10,119 bases of DNA from DALYDD01 sp046049705 (lineage in GTDB: Bacteria > Patescibacteriota > Minisyncoccia > Phycocordibacterales > CAIZLB01), in NCBI GenBank assembly GCA_046049705.1, contig JBJOQZ010000032.1:1-10119 (forward strand). Reading direction: 5' to 3'. The notes beneath the pieces are model-generated. The model saw only the letters and a list, made by a program, of their open reading frames with translations, searched no databases and was not told where the DNA came from. The position numbers and the translations under genes are program-made. This document shows positions 1-5,456 of this stretch, one piece after another. Position 1 is the first letter of the stretch; each line of letters opens with the position of its first letter.

Positions 1-183
1 AAAGTGCTATTTTTGCGTCTTGCAGATCTTTCTGGTGCCATCGAGATGGTGGTATTTCCCAAGGTATATGAGCAATTTAAAGCAGTACTTACACCTGATA
101 CCTGTGTAGTCATGAAGGCAAAAACATCATTTAGAAATGATACACCAAGTTTAATTTTGGATAGTGTAAAGGTGTTGATGTAG
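1..183 (+). CDS. dnaE: DNA polymerase III alpha subunit, C-terminal end (partial)
   Basis: Only the last 60 codons are present, open from base 1 to the TAG at 181-183. The translation runs LFLRLADLSGAIEMVVFPKV, then YEQFKAVLTPDTCVVMKAKT, and ends LILDSVKVLM. This is the OB-fold (nucleic-acid-binding, tRNA_anti-like) segment near the C terminus of bacterial DnaE, where 'D.SG.IE.VVFP..YE' is characteristic. In the family this domain helps bind single-stranded template in the replicative polymerase. The protein ends directly after the OB fold, so the tau-binding tail seen in some longer DnaE proteins appears to be absent. Assignment rests on a short stretch, but the motif is distinctive. Other OB-fold proteins are the alternative. 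Confidence 0.8.
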   Translation, partial: KVLFLRLADLSGAIEMVVFPKVYEQFKAVLTPDTCVVMKAKTSFRNDTPSLILDSVKVLM

Positions 184-299
184 TTATTTTCCAAATAAAT
201 AAGCATGCGATCCAATAACTCCTTTTGCTTTGCAGTTGAGGCGCGGAAAAACTTTTTATATGACTTACTGTATGACCTTGTTTGAACCAAAAAATACAA
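183..299 (-). pseudogene. Truncated RelE/ParE-type toxin remnant
   Basis: Immediately after the antitoxin stop codon, on the same strand, a TTG at 299-297 opens a frame. Its first 39 codons read (M)YFLVQTRSYSKSYKKFF, then RASTAKQKELLDRMLIYLENN. The opening beta strand, the 'SKSYKKF' stretch and the helical 'KELLDRML.YLENN' match the N-terminal third of RelE/YafQ-superfamily mRNA interferases. Family members are usually about 85-95 aa and continue into a conserved 'hp.l..hkLkGkl.g..sfri..d.RIi' region, which is missing. The resemblance ends exactly at the dnaE stop codon. The frame stays open beyond it, but only as the antisense of dnaE. I infer that a deletion or rearrangement fused the toxin gene to the dnaE end and left the antitoxin behind. 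The TTG start and the family call are inferences. Confidence 0.5.
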
Positions 300-300
300 C

Positions 301-570
301 TTATTCTTCTTTCAATACATGATCATGAAGCTCTTTTGCGGAAGAAAAACGCTTTGCAGACTTTAGCTCAGCAAGCTCCGCGTCCCATTTTTGACGGATA
401 AGTTTTGCTTGTGGTGAATATTGAAATGTTTCAAACGGCATACCTTTTTCATCGACGACTTGTCTCAAAAAACTATGTATAGCTTGAGACATATTTATCC
501 CGGAAGCTTTTAGCGACTTTGCAGCTTTTGCTTTTAATTTTTCATCTATACGAATGGTAATCATGGTCAT
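301..570 (-). CDS. relB: RelB/DinJ-family antitoxin
   Basis: An 89-aa protein beginning MTMITIRIDEKLKAKAAKSL. Residues about 3-40 form the ribbon-helix-helix DNA-binding domain typical of RelB/DinJ: a short beta strand 'ITIRID', then two helices around 'INMSQAIHSFLRQV'. The C-terminal half (KGMPFETF, then WDAELAELKSAKRFSSAKEL) fits the extended toxin-neutralising tail. Family members neutralise a RelE/YafQ ribonuclease toxin and repress their own operon. Translation could start at 570 or at the second ATG, 564. No Shine-Dalgarno is visible, and the candidate -10 box lies only 9 nt upstream, so the mRNA is probably leaderless. The expected partner toxin downstream appears only as a stump, so this may be an orphan antitoxin. 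Confidence 0.85.
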   Translation of the reverse strand: MTMITIRIDEKLKAKAAKSLKASGINMSQAIHSFLRQVVDEKGMPFETFQYSPQAKLIRQKWDAELAELKSAKRFSSAKELHDHVLKEE

Positions 571-579
571 ATATGGATT

Positions 580-623
580 ATATTAGTAATTTGTATATAC
601 AATGTCAATACAATGTATATACA
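580..623 (-). promoter_or_regulatory. relB promoter with twin palindromic operator
   Basis: On the minus strand a consensus -35 TTGACA (608-603), a 17-bp spacer and a -10 TAATAT (585-580) precede the relB ATG at 570. Two short palindromes overlap it: TTGTATATACAA (591-602), filling the spacer, and TGTATATACA (614-623), just upstream of the -35. Their centres are 22 bp apart, about two helical turns. That fits cooperative binding of ribbon-helix-helix dimers for autorepression, as known for RelB. The sequence match is direct; operator function is inferred. Confidence 0.65.
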
Positions 624-754
624 CCAATATCCGACCGATATGGCTGGTTACAAATGTATGTACCCAGATTCATATCTATATATTGATATCAACATGGTAC
701 TTATTTGAGATGAAATTTTAATAAAGTATTCTACTATTAGTCAATATAATATAC

Positions 755-1774
755 TCAAATTGTATCTATGGCAGATATGCAGGAATGTGAATTTGTCAGA
801 ACCTGAATTTTTCTTTTAAGCTTTGAGCAGTTTCCATGAGAAAGAAGACCTATATAAGATTGGATTATTTCTTTTGAGACTTCCCTATCTAAATTCCTAA
901 ACATTCTATTTTTTGTAGCGGTTCTCAAAACTCTATGATCAGAAAAATGCACCCAACCAAGAAAATCCACACCAGAAGCGAAAGTTTTGACGAACACCTT
1001 ATTGGGATGAAGTGACAACTTTAAGTTGTCCGATAAAAATTCTCCAATTTTTGGAAGAAGTTCAAGTAACACTTGTCTGTCATGGGACATAACCACAAAA
1101 TCATCAGCGTAGCGGATATAGTAGGTTTGTTTTAACACATGTTTAACATACTGGTCAAATTCGTTCATATACACATTTACCAAAAGTTGAGATGTAAGAT
1201 TTCCGAGCGGTAAGCCCTTCCCTAAGCATGTACTTTGAAAACTACTCACAATATTCTCAATAAGCCAAACAATGTCTTCGTCAGATATGTGCTTTTTGAA
1301 TATATTAATTAATATTGCTTGGTCTATTGAAGCGAAGAATTTGCGGATATCGCATTTTAGTACCCAACATGTCCTACGATTATTACGTGACACCTTATTA
1401 AAAAAATATTTAAAACGATCTAGTGCTTTATGTGTACCTTTTGCACGTCTGCATGAATATGAATCATATACAAATTTTGAATCAAAATACCGATAGAGCT
1501 TCCGATACACTGCGTGATGCAAAAGCCTGTCTCGGACAGTAGCTTTGTGAATACTTCTTGGTTTAGGATCGTTGATAACAAACGCCTTATATGTACCATG
1601 TTGATACGTCTTTTTTTTCAACTCCTCATGAAGTTTGAAGATGTTTGATGAGAGATTTAAAGCAAACAAGGCAACGTCTGTTTTGTGTTTCTTTCCATTT
1701 ACAAATTCTCCCCCTGCTTCATAGAGATTTTCCAAGGATATGATATGGTTGTAATCAACAATTATTTTTTTCAT
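755..1774 (-). CDS. Diversity-generating retroelement reverse transcriptase
   Basis: A 339-aa RT close to the usual DGR RT length (Bordetella phage Brt is about 330 aa). Visible motifs in order: an N-terminal RT0/RT1-like region with KPRSIHKATVRDRLLHHAVY (71-90); motif A KCDIRKFFASID (140-151) with catalytic D142; GKGLPLGNLTSQLL (185-198), where DGR RTs have SQ in place of the SP of group II intron and retroviral RTs; motif C YIRYADDFVV (219-228) with D224 and D225; and FLGW (271-274). There is no maturase or endonuclease domain. With Avd, the enzyme should copy TR RNA into adenine-mutagenised cDNA that retrohomes into the VR. It is divergent from avd (29 bp between start codons) and lies downstream of TR on the same strand. 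It starts at ATG 1774, 9 nt after a -10 box, with no Shine-Dalgarno. All catalytic residues are intact. Confidence 0.95.
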   Translation of the reverse strand: MKKIIVDYNHIISLENLYEAGGEFVNGKKHKTDVALFALNLSSNIFKLHEELKKKTYQHGTYKAFVINDPKPRSIHKATVRDRLLHHAVYRKLYRYFDSKFVYDSYSCRRAKGTHKALDRFKYFFNKVSRNNRRTCWVLKCDIRKFFASIDQAILINIFKKHISDEDIVWLIENIVSSFQSTCLGKGLPLGNLTSQLLVNVYMNEFDQYVKHVLKQTYYIRYADDFVVMSHDRQVLLELLPKIGEFLSDNLKLSLHPNKVFVKTFASGVDFLGWVHFSDHRVLRTATKNRMFRNLDREVSKEIIQSYIGLLSHGNCSKLKRKIQVLTNSHSCISAIDTI

Positions 1775-1783
1775 TTAATAAAT

Positions 1784-1812
1784 ATATTAGACCACATAAT
1801 TCTATGAATCAG
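1784..1812 (-). promoter_or_regulatory. Candidate promoter of the DGR reverse transcriptase
   Basis: The minus strand reads TAATAT (1789-1784) 9 nt before the RT start codon, with a weak -35-like CTGATT (1812-1807) 17 bp upstream. The -35 box overlaps the avd start codon on the other strand, so RT and avd initiation would compete in a space of about 30 bp. The -10 is good and the -35 is poor (3 of 6 consensus bases). Confidence 0.35.
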
Positions 1813-2183
1813 ACCCCTCCCCCCGAACAATCCCTAGTGTAATTTTAAAAGAAAAAGAAGCATATCAGGCGTGGTTAGTTCTTCACAGAAACTTCCCGAG
1901 AGTAGAAAGGTTAGGAATAGGGCAAAAAATTGAGGATGTATTTCTTGACGTCTTGGAATTGAGTTTTGCATGTGTATATATGTCACCTGAGCAGAAAGTC
2001 ATTGTGCTTGGAAAAGTAATATCAAAACTAGATACTCTTAAATTTTTTATGCAACTTGCGTGGGAAAGTAAACTCATACCTCAAGCTAAATATATCGAAC
2101 TTTCACAAAAACTTGAAGAAATTGGGAAGATGCTCGGAGGATGGAGAAAGGGCTTACAGAGTCCTTCTGCACAAACCTCATAA
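1804..2183 (+). CDS. avd: Avd-like DGR accessory protein (bAvd), with apparent frameshift
   Basis: The frame from 1824 to the TAA at 2181-2183 encodes RTIPSVILKEKEAYQAW, continues through FPRVERLGIGQKIEDVFLDV, and ends with EIGKMLGGWRKG. This is the four-helix-bundle Avd / S23-like family: IP.ILK at the start, 'FPR..R..LGQ.IE' and the hallmark EIGxMLGGW at the end. In known DGRs, Avd forms a ring that binds the RT and the TR RNA and is needed for mutagenic cDNA synthesis. No usable start exists in that frame before helix 1. The natural start is ATG 1804 (MNQTPPP), but that frame ends at TAA 1840-1842. Re-reading one C of the C6 tract (1819-1824) joins the two parts into a normal 126-aa protein. 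This could be programmed -1 slippage, a mutation or a consensus error in the homopolymer. The gene lies opposite to RT, TR and target, which is unusual. Confidence 0.8.
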
Positions 2184-2190
2184 AACAAAA

Positions 2191-2213
2191 CTCTCACCAT
2201 GTCGTGATGAGAG
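2191..2213 (-). ncRNA. Hairpin just 3' of the template repeat in the TR RNA
   Basis: Read on the minus strand, CTCTCATCA-CGACA-TGGTGAGAG folds into a 9-bp stem (one G-U pair) with a 5-nt loop, starting 9 nt after the TR 3' end. On the plus strand the same position becomes a C-A mismatch, so the fold favours the TR transcript over the avd mRNA. In the studied Bordetella phage DGR, structured RNA directly downstream of TR is required for cDNA priming and Avd/RT binding. The same role here is inferred. Confidence 0.45.
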
Positions 2214-2222
2214 AAAGTGTGA

Positions 2223-2345
2223 GTTTCGGAACCACGAATCGATTGCGATTCTCAGCATTCCAGACGTTGTCGTTCGAGAAGCGATTGACGTTGGCGTTGA
2301 GCGAGCCATCGGAGTTGACGTTCACGTTCGCAACGAAGAATTTGT
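2223..2345 (-). repeat. DGR template repeat (TR)
   Basis: A 123-bp near-copy of the 3' end of the target gene (VR, 2674-2796, offset exactly 451 bp). Read on the minus strand it is rich in AAC/AAT codons, translating as KFFVANVNVNSDGSLN and then NRFSNDNVWNAENRNRFVVP. The TR holds 33 minus-strand adenines; 16 differ in VR (6 to G, 5 to C, 5 to T). Among the other 90 positions only one differs. The last part, near 2227-2242, is identical over 16 bp and contains a single adenine, as expected for the initiation-of-mutagenic-homing end. The TR lies in the 470-bp space between avd (ends 2183) and the target gene (stop at 2654). The sequence shows no other gene there. In phase with VR, the TR sits in a short open frame from about 2388 to 2200 with no plausible start, perhaps a relic of target-gene duplication. 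Confidence 0.95.
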
Positions 2346-2504
2346 GTGATATATCATCTGCTACACCACCTACCCAATCAGGATAGGTTGAATCTTATGT
2401 GGGACATAGAAGTCCACCAACATATCACACCAACTAACTTTATTTTTTATTTGAAAAGACAAGCCCACTCTTTTGCAAGACGTATCCGACAAAATTCTCG
2501 AGGA

Positions 2505-2516
2505 TGTGTTAACACA
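2505..2516. repeat. 12-bp perfect palindrome
   Basis: TGTGTTAACACA is self-complementary over 12 bp and lies in the gene-free stretch between TR and target gene, inside the probable 5' leader of the TR transcript. It could be an operator-like site or chance in AT-rich DNA. No other sign of function is visible. Confidence 0.25.
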
Positions 2517-2565
2517 ATCATGGCATTCAAGCCGTAGCCGAGATGCATCTATGTATTGCTGATTC

Positions 2566-2594
2566 AGTATACAAAAATCCCCCTGACCTGCCAA
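2566..2594 (-). promoter_or_regulatory. Candidate promoter for the TR RNA
   Basis: On the minus strand TTGGCA (2594-2589), a 17-bp spacer and TATACT (2571-2566) form a good sigma-70-type promoter. It points at the TR about 210 nt downstream, with the start expected near 2559. The -35 and spacer overlap the loop and 3' arm of the target gene's terminator. The TR RNA could therefore be made independently of the target mRNA, starting where that mRNA ends. This rests on sequence match only. Confidence 0.45.
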
Positions 2595-2629
2595 CGTAAT
2601 TTTCATACGCGAGCAAAGGGTCAGGGGGA
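2573..2629 (-). terminator. Intrinsic terminator of the DGR target gene
   Basis: Perfect 11-bp inverted repeat TCCCCCTGACC (2578-2588) / GGTCAGGGGGA (2619-2629). On the minus strand the stem is followed directly by the ATTTTTG run, as for a rho-independent terminator. The 30-nt loop holds a smaller CGTA/TACG stem. It lies about 25 bp after the target stop codon (2656-2654). No U-run exists on the plus side, so it should not stop avd transcription. Confidence 0.8.
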
Positions 2630-2640
2630 CTGAGAGCCAA

Positions 2641-2655
2641 AGGTTCAAGGAACCT
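2641..2655 (-). repeat. Small hairpin/cruciform just after VR
   Basis: AGGTTC-aag-GAACCT is a perfect 6-bp inverted repeat with a 3-nt loop. It begins within the target stop codon, about 18 bp downstream of the VR 3' end. DGR target sites in phage BPP-1 and relatives need a short hairpin/cruciform just downstream of VR for efficient retrohoming. The position here is right, although this stem is shorter than the phage example. The role is inferred. Confidence 0.4.
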
Positions 2656-3409
2656 AGGCGGATGCAAGTGCCTGTTGCGGAACCACGAATCGAGCGCGAG
2701 ACTCAGCATTACAGACGCCGTCGTCCGAGAAGCGACGGACGTAGGCGTGGAGCGAGCCATCGGAGTAGACGTACACGTACGCAACGAAGAATTCGTCGGC
2801 AACTTTGAACAGGAAGAACGTGCTGTAGCCGTCCGTGCGGAGCCACTTGCGATGCTTCTTCACGAACCCGATGATCTGAGCCTGGGTAAGGCACAGGGCA
2901 TTCGGGTCAGTTCCGAGACCGCCATAGATCTGCTCGAAGGTTCCGTCCTTGGTCATCTCGTGAACTTGGACGTTTTGAGCTTCCGTTGGATTGCCTTTGA
3001 TGTTGGTCTTCCAGTTCCTGAAATCGCTGTCGAGGTAGCCGTTGAAAAGGCTTCCTGCTTCGGCGATGACTTCCGTTCCGTCGGTCGGGTCAAGGGTAAG
3101 CATTTCTACCCCCGAGATGAGCTTCAAGCGGTCAGTAGCATTTTCAGCCATTTCCGCGAGGAGTTTTTTGACGAACTCGTGAGTTTTGACAGACACATGG
3201 TCGCCTCGCTCGAGAATCCGTTGGAGGTTTTCACCATTGAGTGTTCCGTTCTCTTTGAGTTCGGCAATGGCGGTTTCTGTTCCCTTGCGGGCAGCGTCTT
3301 TGATGACAGTGACGCACTGTTCTTCTTGTCCTTTCGTAATCGCTTTCATGGCGTTATCAATGTTGGATGTGTTGTTTCGTTGTTGCTGACTGGCTTTTAA
3401 CCACAGCAC
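2654..3409 (-). CDS. DGR target protein with variable C-terminal domain
   Basis: A 251-aa protein with no signal peptide or membrane segment, probably cytoplasmic or exported by an unseen route. Residues about 20-140 are mostly helical and charged. The C-terminal part (about 165-245) contains ALCLTQAQIIGFVKKHRKWL, TDGYSTFFLFKVADEFFVA and the VR-encoded YVYVYSDGSLHAYVRRFSDD, ending ARFVVPQQALASA. The VR sits in the C-terminal ligand-binding-like region, as in C-type-lectin-fold DGR targets, but I cannot confirm the fold. The GTG start at 3409 is preferred because GAGGG lies 7 nt upstream; ATG 3349 (231 aa) is the alternative. Base composition is clearly more GC-rich than the AT-rich RT and avd genes. 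It is followed by its own terminator, then by TR and RT on the same strand. The ligand is unknown. Confidence 0.85.
   Translation of the reverse strand: MLWLKASQQQRNNTSNIDNAMKAITKGQEEQCVTVIKDAARKGTETAIAELKENGTLNGENLQRILERGDHVSVKTHEFVKKLLAEMAENATDRLKLISGVEMLTLDPTDGTEVIAEAGSLFNGYLDSDFRNWKTNIKGNPTEAQNVQVHEMTKDGTFEQIYGGLGTDPNALCLTQAQIIGFVKKHRKWLRTDGYSTFFLFKVADEFFVAYVYVYSDGSLHAYVRRFSDDGVCNAESRARFVVPQQALASA
2674..2796 (-). repeat. DGR variable repeat (VR) within the target gene
   Basis: This 123-bp segment aligns without gaps to TR. Compared with the TR-encoded residues, the VR changes K to E; three N to Y in 'VAYVYVY'; then N to H, Y, R, D, G, S and A; and K to Q at the end. That is 12 adenine-driven residue changes. 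One extra change, W to C (TGG to TGT, plus-strand 2711), is not at an adenine. The invariant codons between them (FFVA, SDGSL, RFVVP) form the scaffold. The VR ends 18 bp before the target stop codon, leaving the tail QALASA outside the repeat. Confidence 0.95.
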
Positions 3410-3448
3410 GCAATATCCCTCAGGAGATACTCTGTGCTGTGGTTAAAA
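3395..3448. promoter_or_regulatory. 15-bp perfect inverted repeat over the target gene's start codon
   Basis: TTTTAACCACAGCAC (3395-3409) is the exact reverse complement of 3434-3448, with a 24-nt loop. In the target mRNA the GTG start codon is the first triplet of the 3' arm. The likely ribosome-binding GAGGG lies in the loop, where TATCTC/GGGATA can form an inner 6-bp stem around CTGA. Folded, the hairpin would hide both start codon and Shine-Dalgarno. It could be a translational switch, a DNA operator between the divergent target and thrS promoters, or a site for a homodimeric regulator. Confidence 0.75.
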
Positions 3449-3480
3449 CTTGCATTTTTTTAAGGAACTTAATCAACATA

Positions 3481-3510
3481 ACTATACTACATAAGTACAA
3501 TACTTGTCAA
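3481..3510 (-). promoter_or_regulatory. Promoter of the DGR target gene
   Basis: On the minus strand consensus TTGACA (3510-3505), an 18-bp spacer and TATAGT (3486-3481). The expected start, near 3474, gives a leader of about 65 nt that contains the complete 15-bp stem-loop before the GTG start. Confidence 0.6.
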
Positions 3511-3515
3511 TACAC

Positions 3516-3544
3516 GTGAAAATACCCCAAAATCGTGCTACAAT
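3516..3544 (+). promoter_or_regulatory. Candidate thrS promoter (extended -10)
   Basis: GTGAAA (3516-3521), a 17-bp spacer and TACAAT (3539-3544) with an upstream TG at 3536-3537 (extended -10). It predicts a leader of about 60 nt before ATG 3612. That leader shows no clear Shine-Dalgarno near the start and no obvious T-box or hairpin regulator. The promoter lies back-to-back with the DGR target promoter. Confidence 0.5.
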
Positions 3545-3611
3545 CCCCTCTATCGGCTCCTTTCCGGCTTAGGTCCGTTTACTATTATTTAAAGCCACTA
3601 TTATTCTATAT

Positions 3612-5426
3612 ATGAATTCCCCAATCGAACATAAACGCCATTCACTTGCCCATTTACTTGCAGCGGCAGTGACGACCCTTTTTCCAAAGGCGCAGATTAC
3701 GATTGGTCCAGCTATTGAAAATGGTTTTTACTATGACATAGATTTTAGTGGCGCTTTTTCTGCGGGCACACTTCCAGACGGACGTACCACTTTGAGCGAA
3801 GAAGACTTCCCTGCTATCGAATCTAAGATGCGAGAGATTTTGGAGGTATGGTCAAAAGCACCAAGTGCAGCACAAGGATTTATCGAGAAAAAAACATCTC
3901 TTGAAGATGCACGTATCTTCTTTGCAGATAATCCATACAAACTAGAACTTATCGAAGATATTACTTCTAAGGGTGAAGAAATCACACTCTATGTATCAGG
4001 AGACGGTACCCCATTTGCTTTTACTGATCTTTGTCGTGGTGGACATATCGAAAATCCAGCCCATATCGATCAAAACTCTTTCAAGCTCACAAAAGTTGCT
4101 GGTGCCTACTGGCGTGGTGATGAAAAAAACAAAATGCTTACTCGAGTCTATGGTGTTGCATTTGATACTCAAGCAGAGCTTGATACATATTTAAACCAAC
4201 AAGAAGAAGCGAAAAAAAGAGACCATAGAAAACTTGGGCGAGAACTTAAGCTCTTCACCATATCTGATCTCGTTGGATCTGGTCTCCCTCTCTTTCAGCC
4301 ACGTGGTGCACTTTTGCGAAAAGAGCTTGAAAACTTTTTATGGGAACTACACCAAGATAAAGGATATGAACGCGTATGGACACCGCACTTAGCGAAAGCA
4401 GAGCTCTATCATACTTCAGGTCATGGCCAGCACTATCTCGATGATATGTTTAGCGTGCACGGTGGTACAAGCAAAGAAGACTTCTATATGAAGCCAATGA
4501 ACTGTCCACACCATATGCAAATATTTGCAGACAATCAATTTTCATATCGAGATATGCCTGTTCGATATTTTGAACCGGCAACAGTATATCGAGACGAAAA
4601 AACTGGTCAGCTTTCTGGACTCACACGAGTGAGAGCTTTGACACAAGACGACGGCCATCTATTCTGTCGTATTTCTCAATTACAAGAAGAAGCGAAAACT
4701 ATTGTAAATATCATCAAGACGTTCTATACCACTATGGGTATGATGGATGGTTATTGGGTACGACTTTCTTTGCGTGGTGATGATCATAGTAAATATCTTG
4801 GCGGCGACGATGTTTGGAATACTGCCGAAAAAGCATTGACTGATATCTGTCAAAATGAAGGACTCAACTACAAAGCAGGGAAAGATGAAGCAGCGTTTTA
4901 TGGGCCAAAACTAGACTTCATGTTCAAAGATGCAATCGGCCGCGAATGGCAACTCGCCACAATCCAAGTTGACTTCAATCTTCCAGAGCGTTTTGACCTT
5001 TCATTTATCAATGAAAAAGGAGAAAAAGAGCGTCCTGTTGTAATCCATCGTGCAATTTCAGGTTCAATCGAGCGATTCCTTGGTGTCATGATCGAGCATT
5101 TTGCAGGAGCATTTCCATTTTGGCTTTCTCCTGTCCAAGTAAAAGTCATTCCAATTGGAGAACGGCAAATGGAGTATGCACATGGCGTACACAAAACTCT
5201 TCGTGAAGCCGGTATACGATCAGAAATTGATCAATCAAATGAAAGCCTTGGTAAAAAAGTACGCGGTGCTAAAACTGAAAAGATTCCATTTTCAATTGTG
5301 ATTGGTGATAAAGAGATGGAGTCTGGATTATTTAATCTTGAAGGGCGAACTGAAAAGATTGAGGGCAAGAATCTTGAGGAAACCATTGGTCTGTTTCAAC
5401 AATTGATTAAAGAGAGGAGTTTGTAG
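3612..5426 (+). CDS. thrS: Threonyl-tRNA synthetase lacking the TGS domain
   Basis: A 604-aa class II synthetase that charges tRNA-Thr in the cytoplasm. The chain starts inside the editing domain, with HSLAH (10-14) and CRGGH (141-145) as its HxxxH and CxxxH motifs, which remove mischarged Ser. The catalytic core follows from about 210: MKPMNCPHH with zinc ligand C298; class II motif 2 around VYRDEKTGQLSGLTRVRA; DDGH with H349; and motif 3 VVIHRAISGSIERF with H479. The anticodon-binding domain runs from about 505 (SPVQVKVIPIG) to the end. The roughly 60-residue TGS domain of E. coli-type ThrRS is missing. An in-frame TAG near 3572 and the absence of TGS-like sequence rule out a missed upstream start. 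No Shine-Dalgarno precedes the ATG. A terminator follows the gene. Confidence 0.97.
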   Translation: MNSPIEHKRHSLAHLLAAAVTTLFPKAQITIGPAIENGFYYDIDFSGAFSAGTLPDGRTTLSEEDFPAIESKMREILEVWSKAPSAAQGFIEKKTSLEDARIFFADNPYKLELIEDITSKGEEITLYVSGDGTPFAFTDLCRGGHIENPAHIDQNSFKLTKVAGAYWRGDEKNKMLTRVYGVAFDTQAELDTYLNQQEEAKKRDHRKLGRELKLFTISDLVGSGLPLFQPRGALLRKELENFLWELHQDKGYERVWTPHLAKAELYHTSGHGQHYLDDMFSVHGGTSKEDFYMKPMNCPHHMQIFADNQFSYRDMPVRYFEPATVYRDEKTGQLSGLTRVRALTQDDGHLFCRISQLQEEAKTIVNIIKTFYTTMGMMDGYWVRLSLRGDDHSKYLGGDDVWNTAEKALTDICQNEGLNYKAGKDEAAFYGPKLDFMFKDAIGREWQLATIQVDFNLPERFDLSFINEKGEKERPVVIHRAISGSIERFLGVMIEHFAGAFPFWLSPVQVKVIPIGERQMEYAHGVHKTLREAGIRSEIDQSNESLGKKVRGAKTEKIPFSIVIGDKEMESGLFNLEGRTEKIEGKNLEETIGLFQQLIKERSL

Positions 5427-5456
5427 ATCACAAGTCAATCCACTCTGACAAAAGCG

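Noticed and set aside
1953..2183. Reading avd as a 76-aa protein from TTG 1953
   Set aside because: This start would remove the first helix and the conserved IP.ILK and FPR..R..LGQ parts, which are clearly encoded upstream in the same frame.
2056..2386. Plus-strand frames crossing the avd end and TR
   Set aside because: They are shifted frames of avd running into antisense TR, with no family resemblance.
2223..2796. TR/VR pair as CRISPR repeats or an IS inverted end
   Set aside because: There are only two copies, in direct orientation, one inside a gene, with adenine-biased mismatches. This is the DGR pattern.
2370..2802. Minus-strand frames of about 90 codons (2370-2648 and 2527-2802)
   Set aside because: They span the terminator and the TR promoter region or overlap VR in another frame. 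Composition is not protein-like and no start signals are present.
2675..3400. 241-codon open frame on the plus strand opposite the DGR target gene
   Set aside because: It is the antisense of the target gene. The GC-rich codons keep it open. The VR/TR pattern, Shine-Dalgarno, promoter and terminator all support the minus strand.
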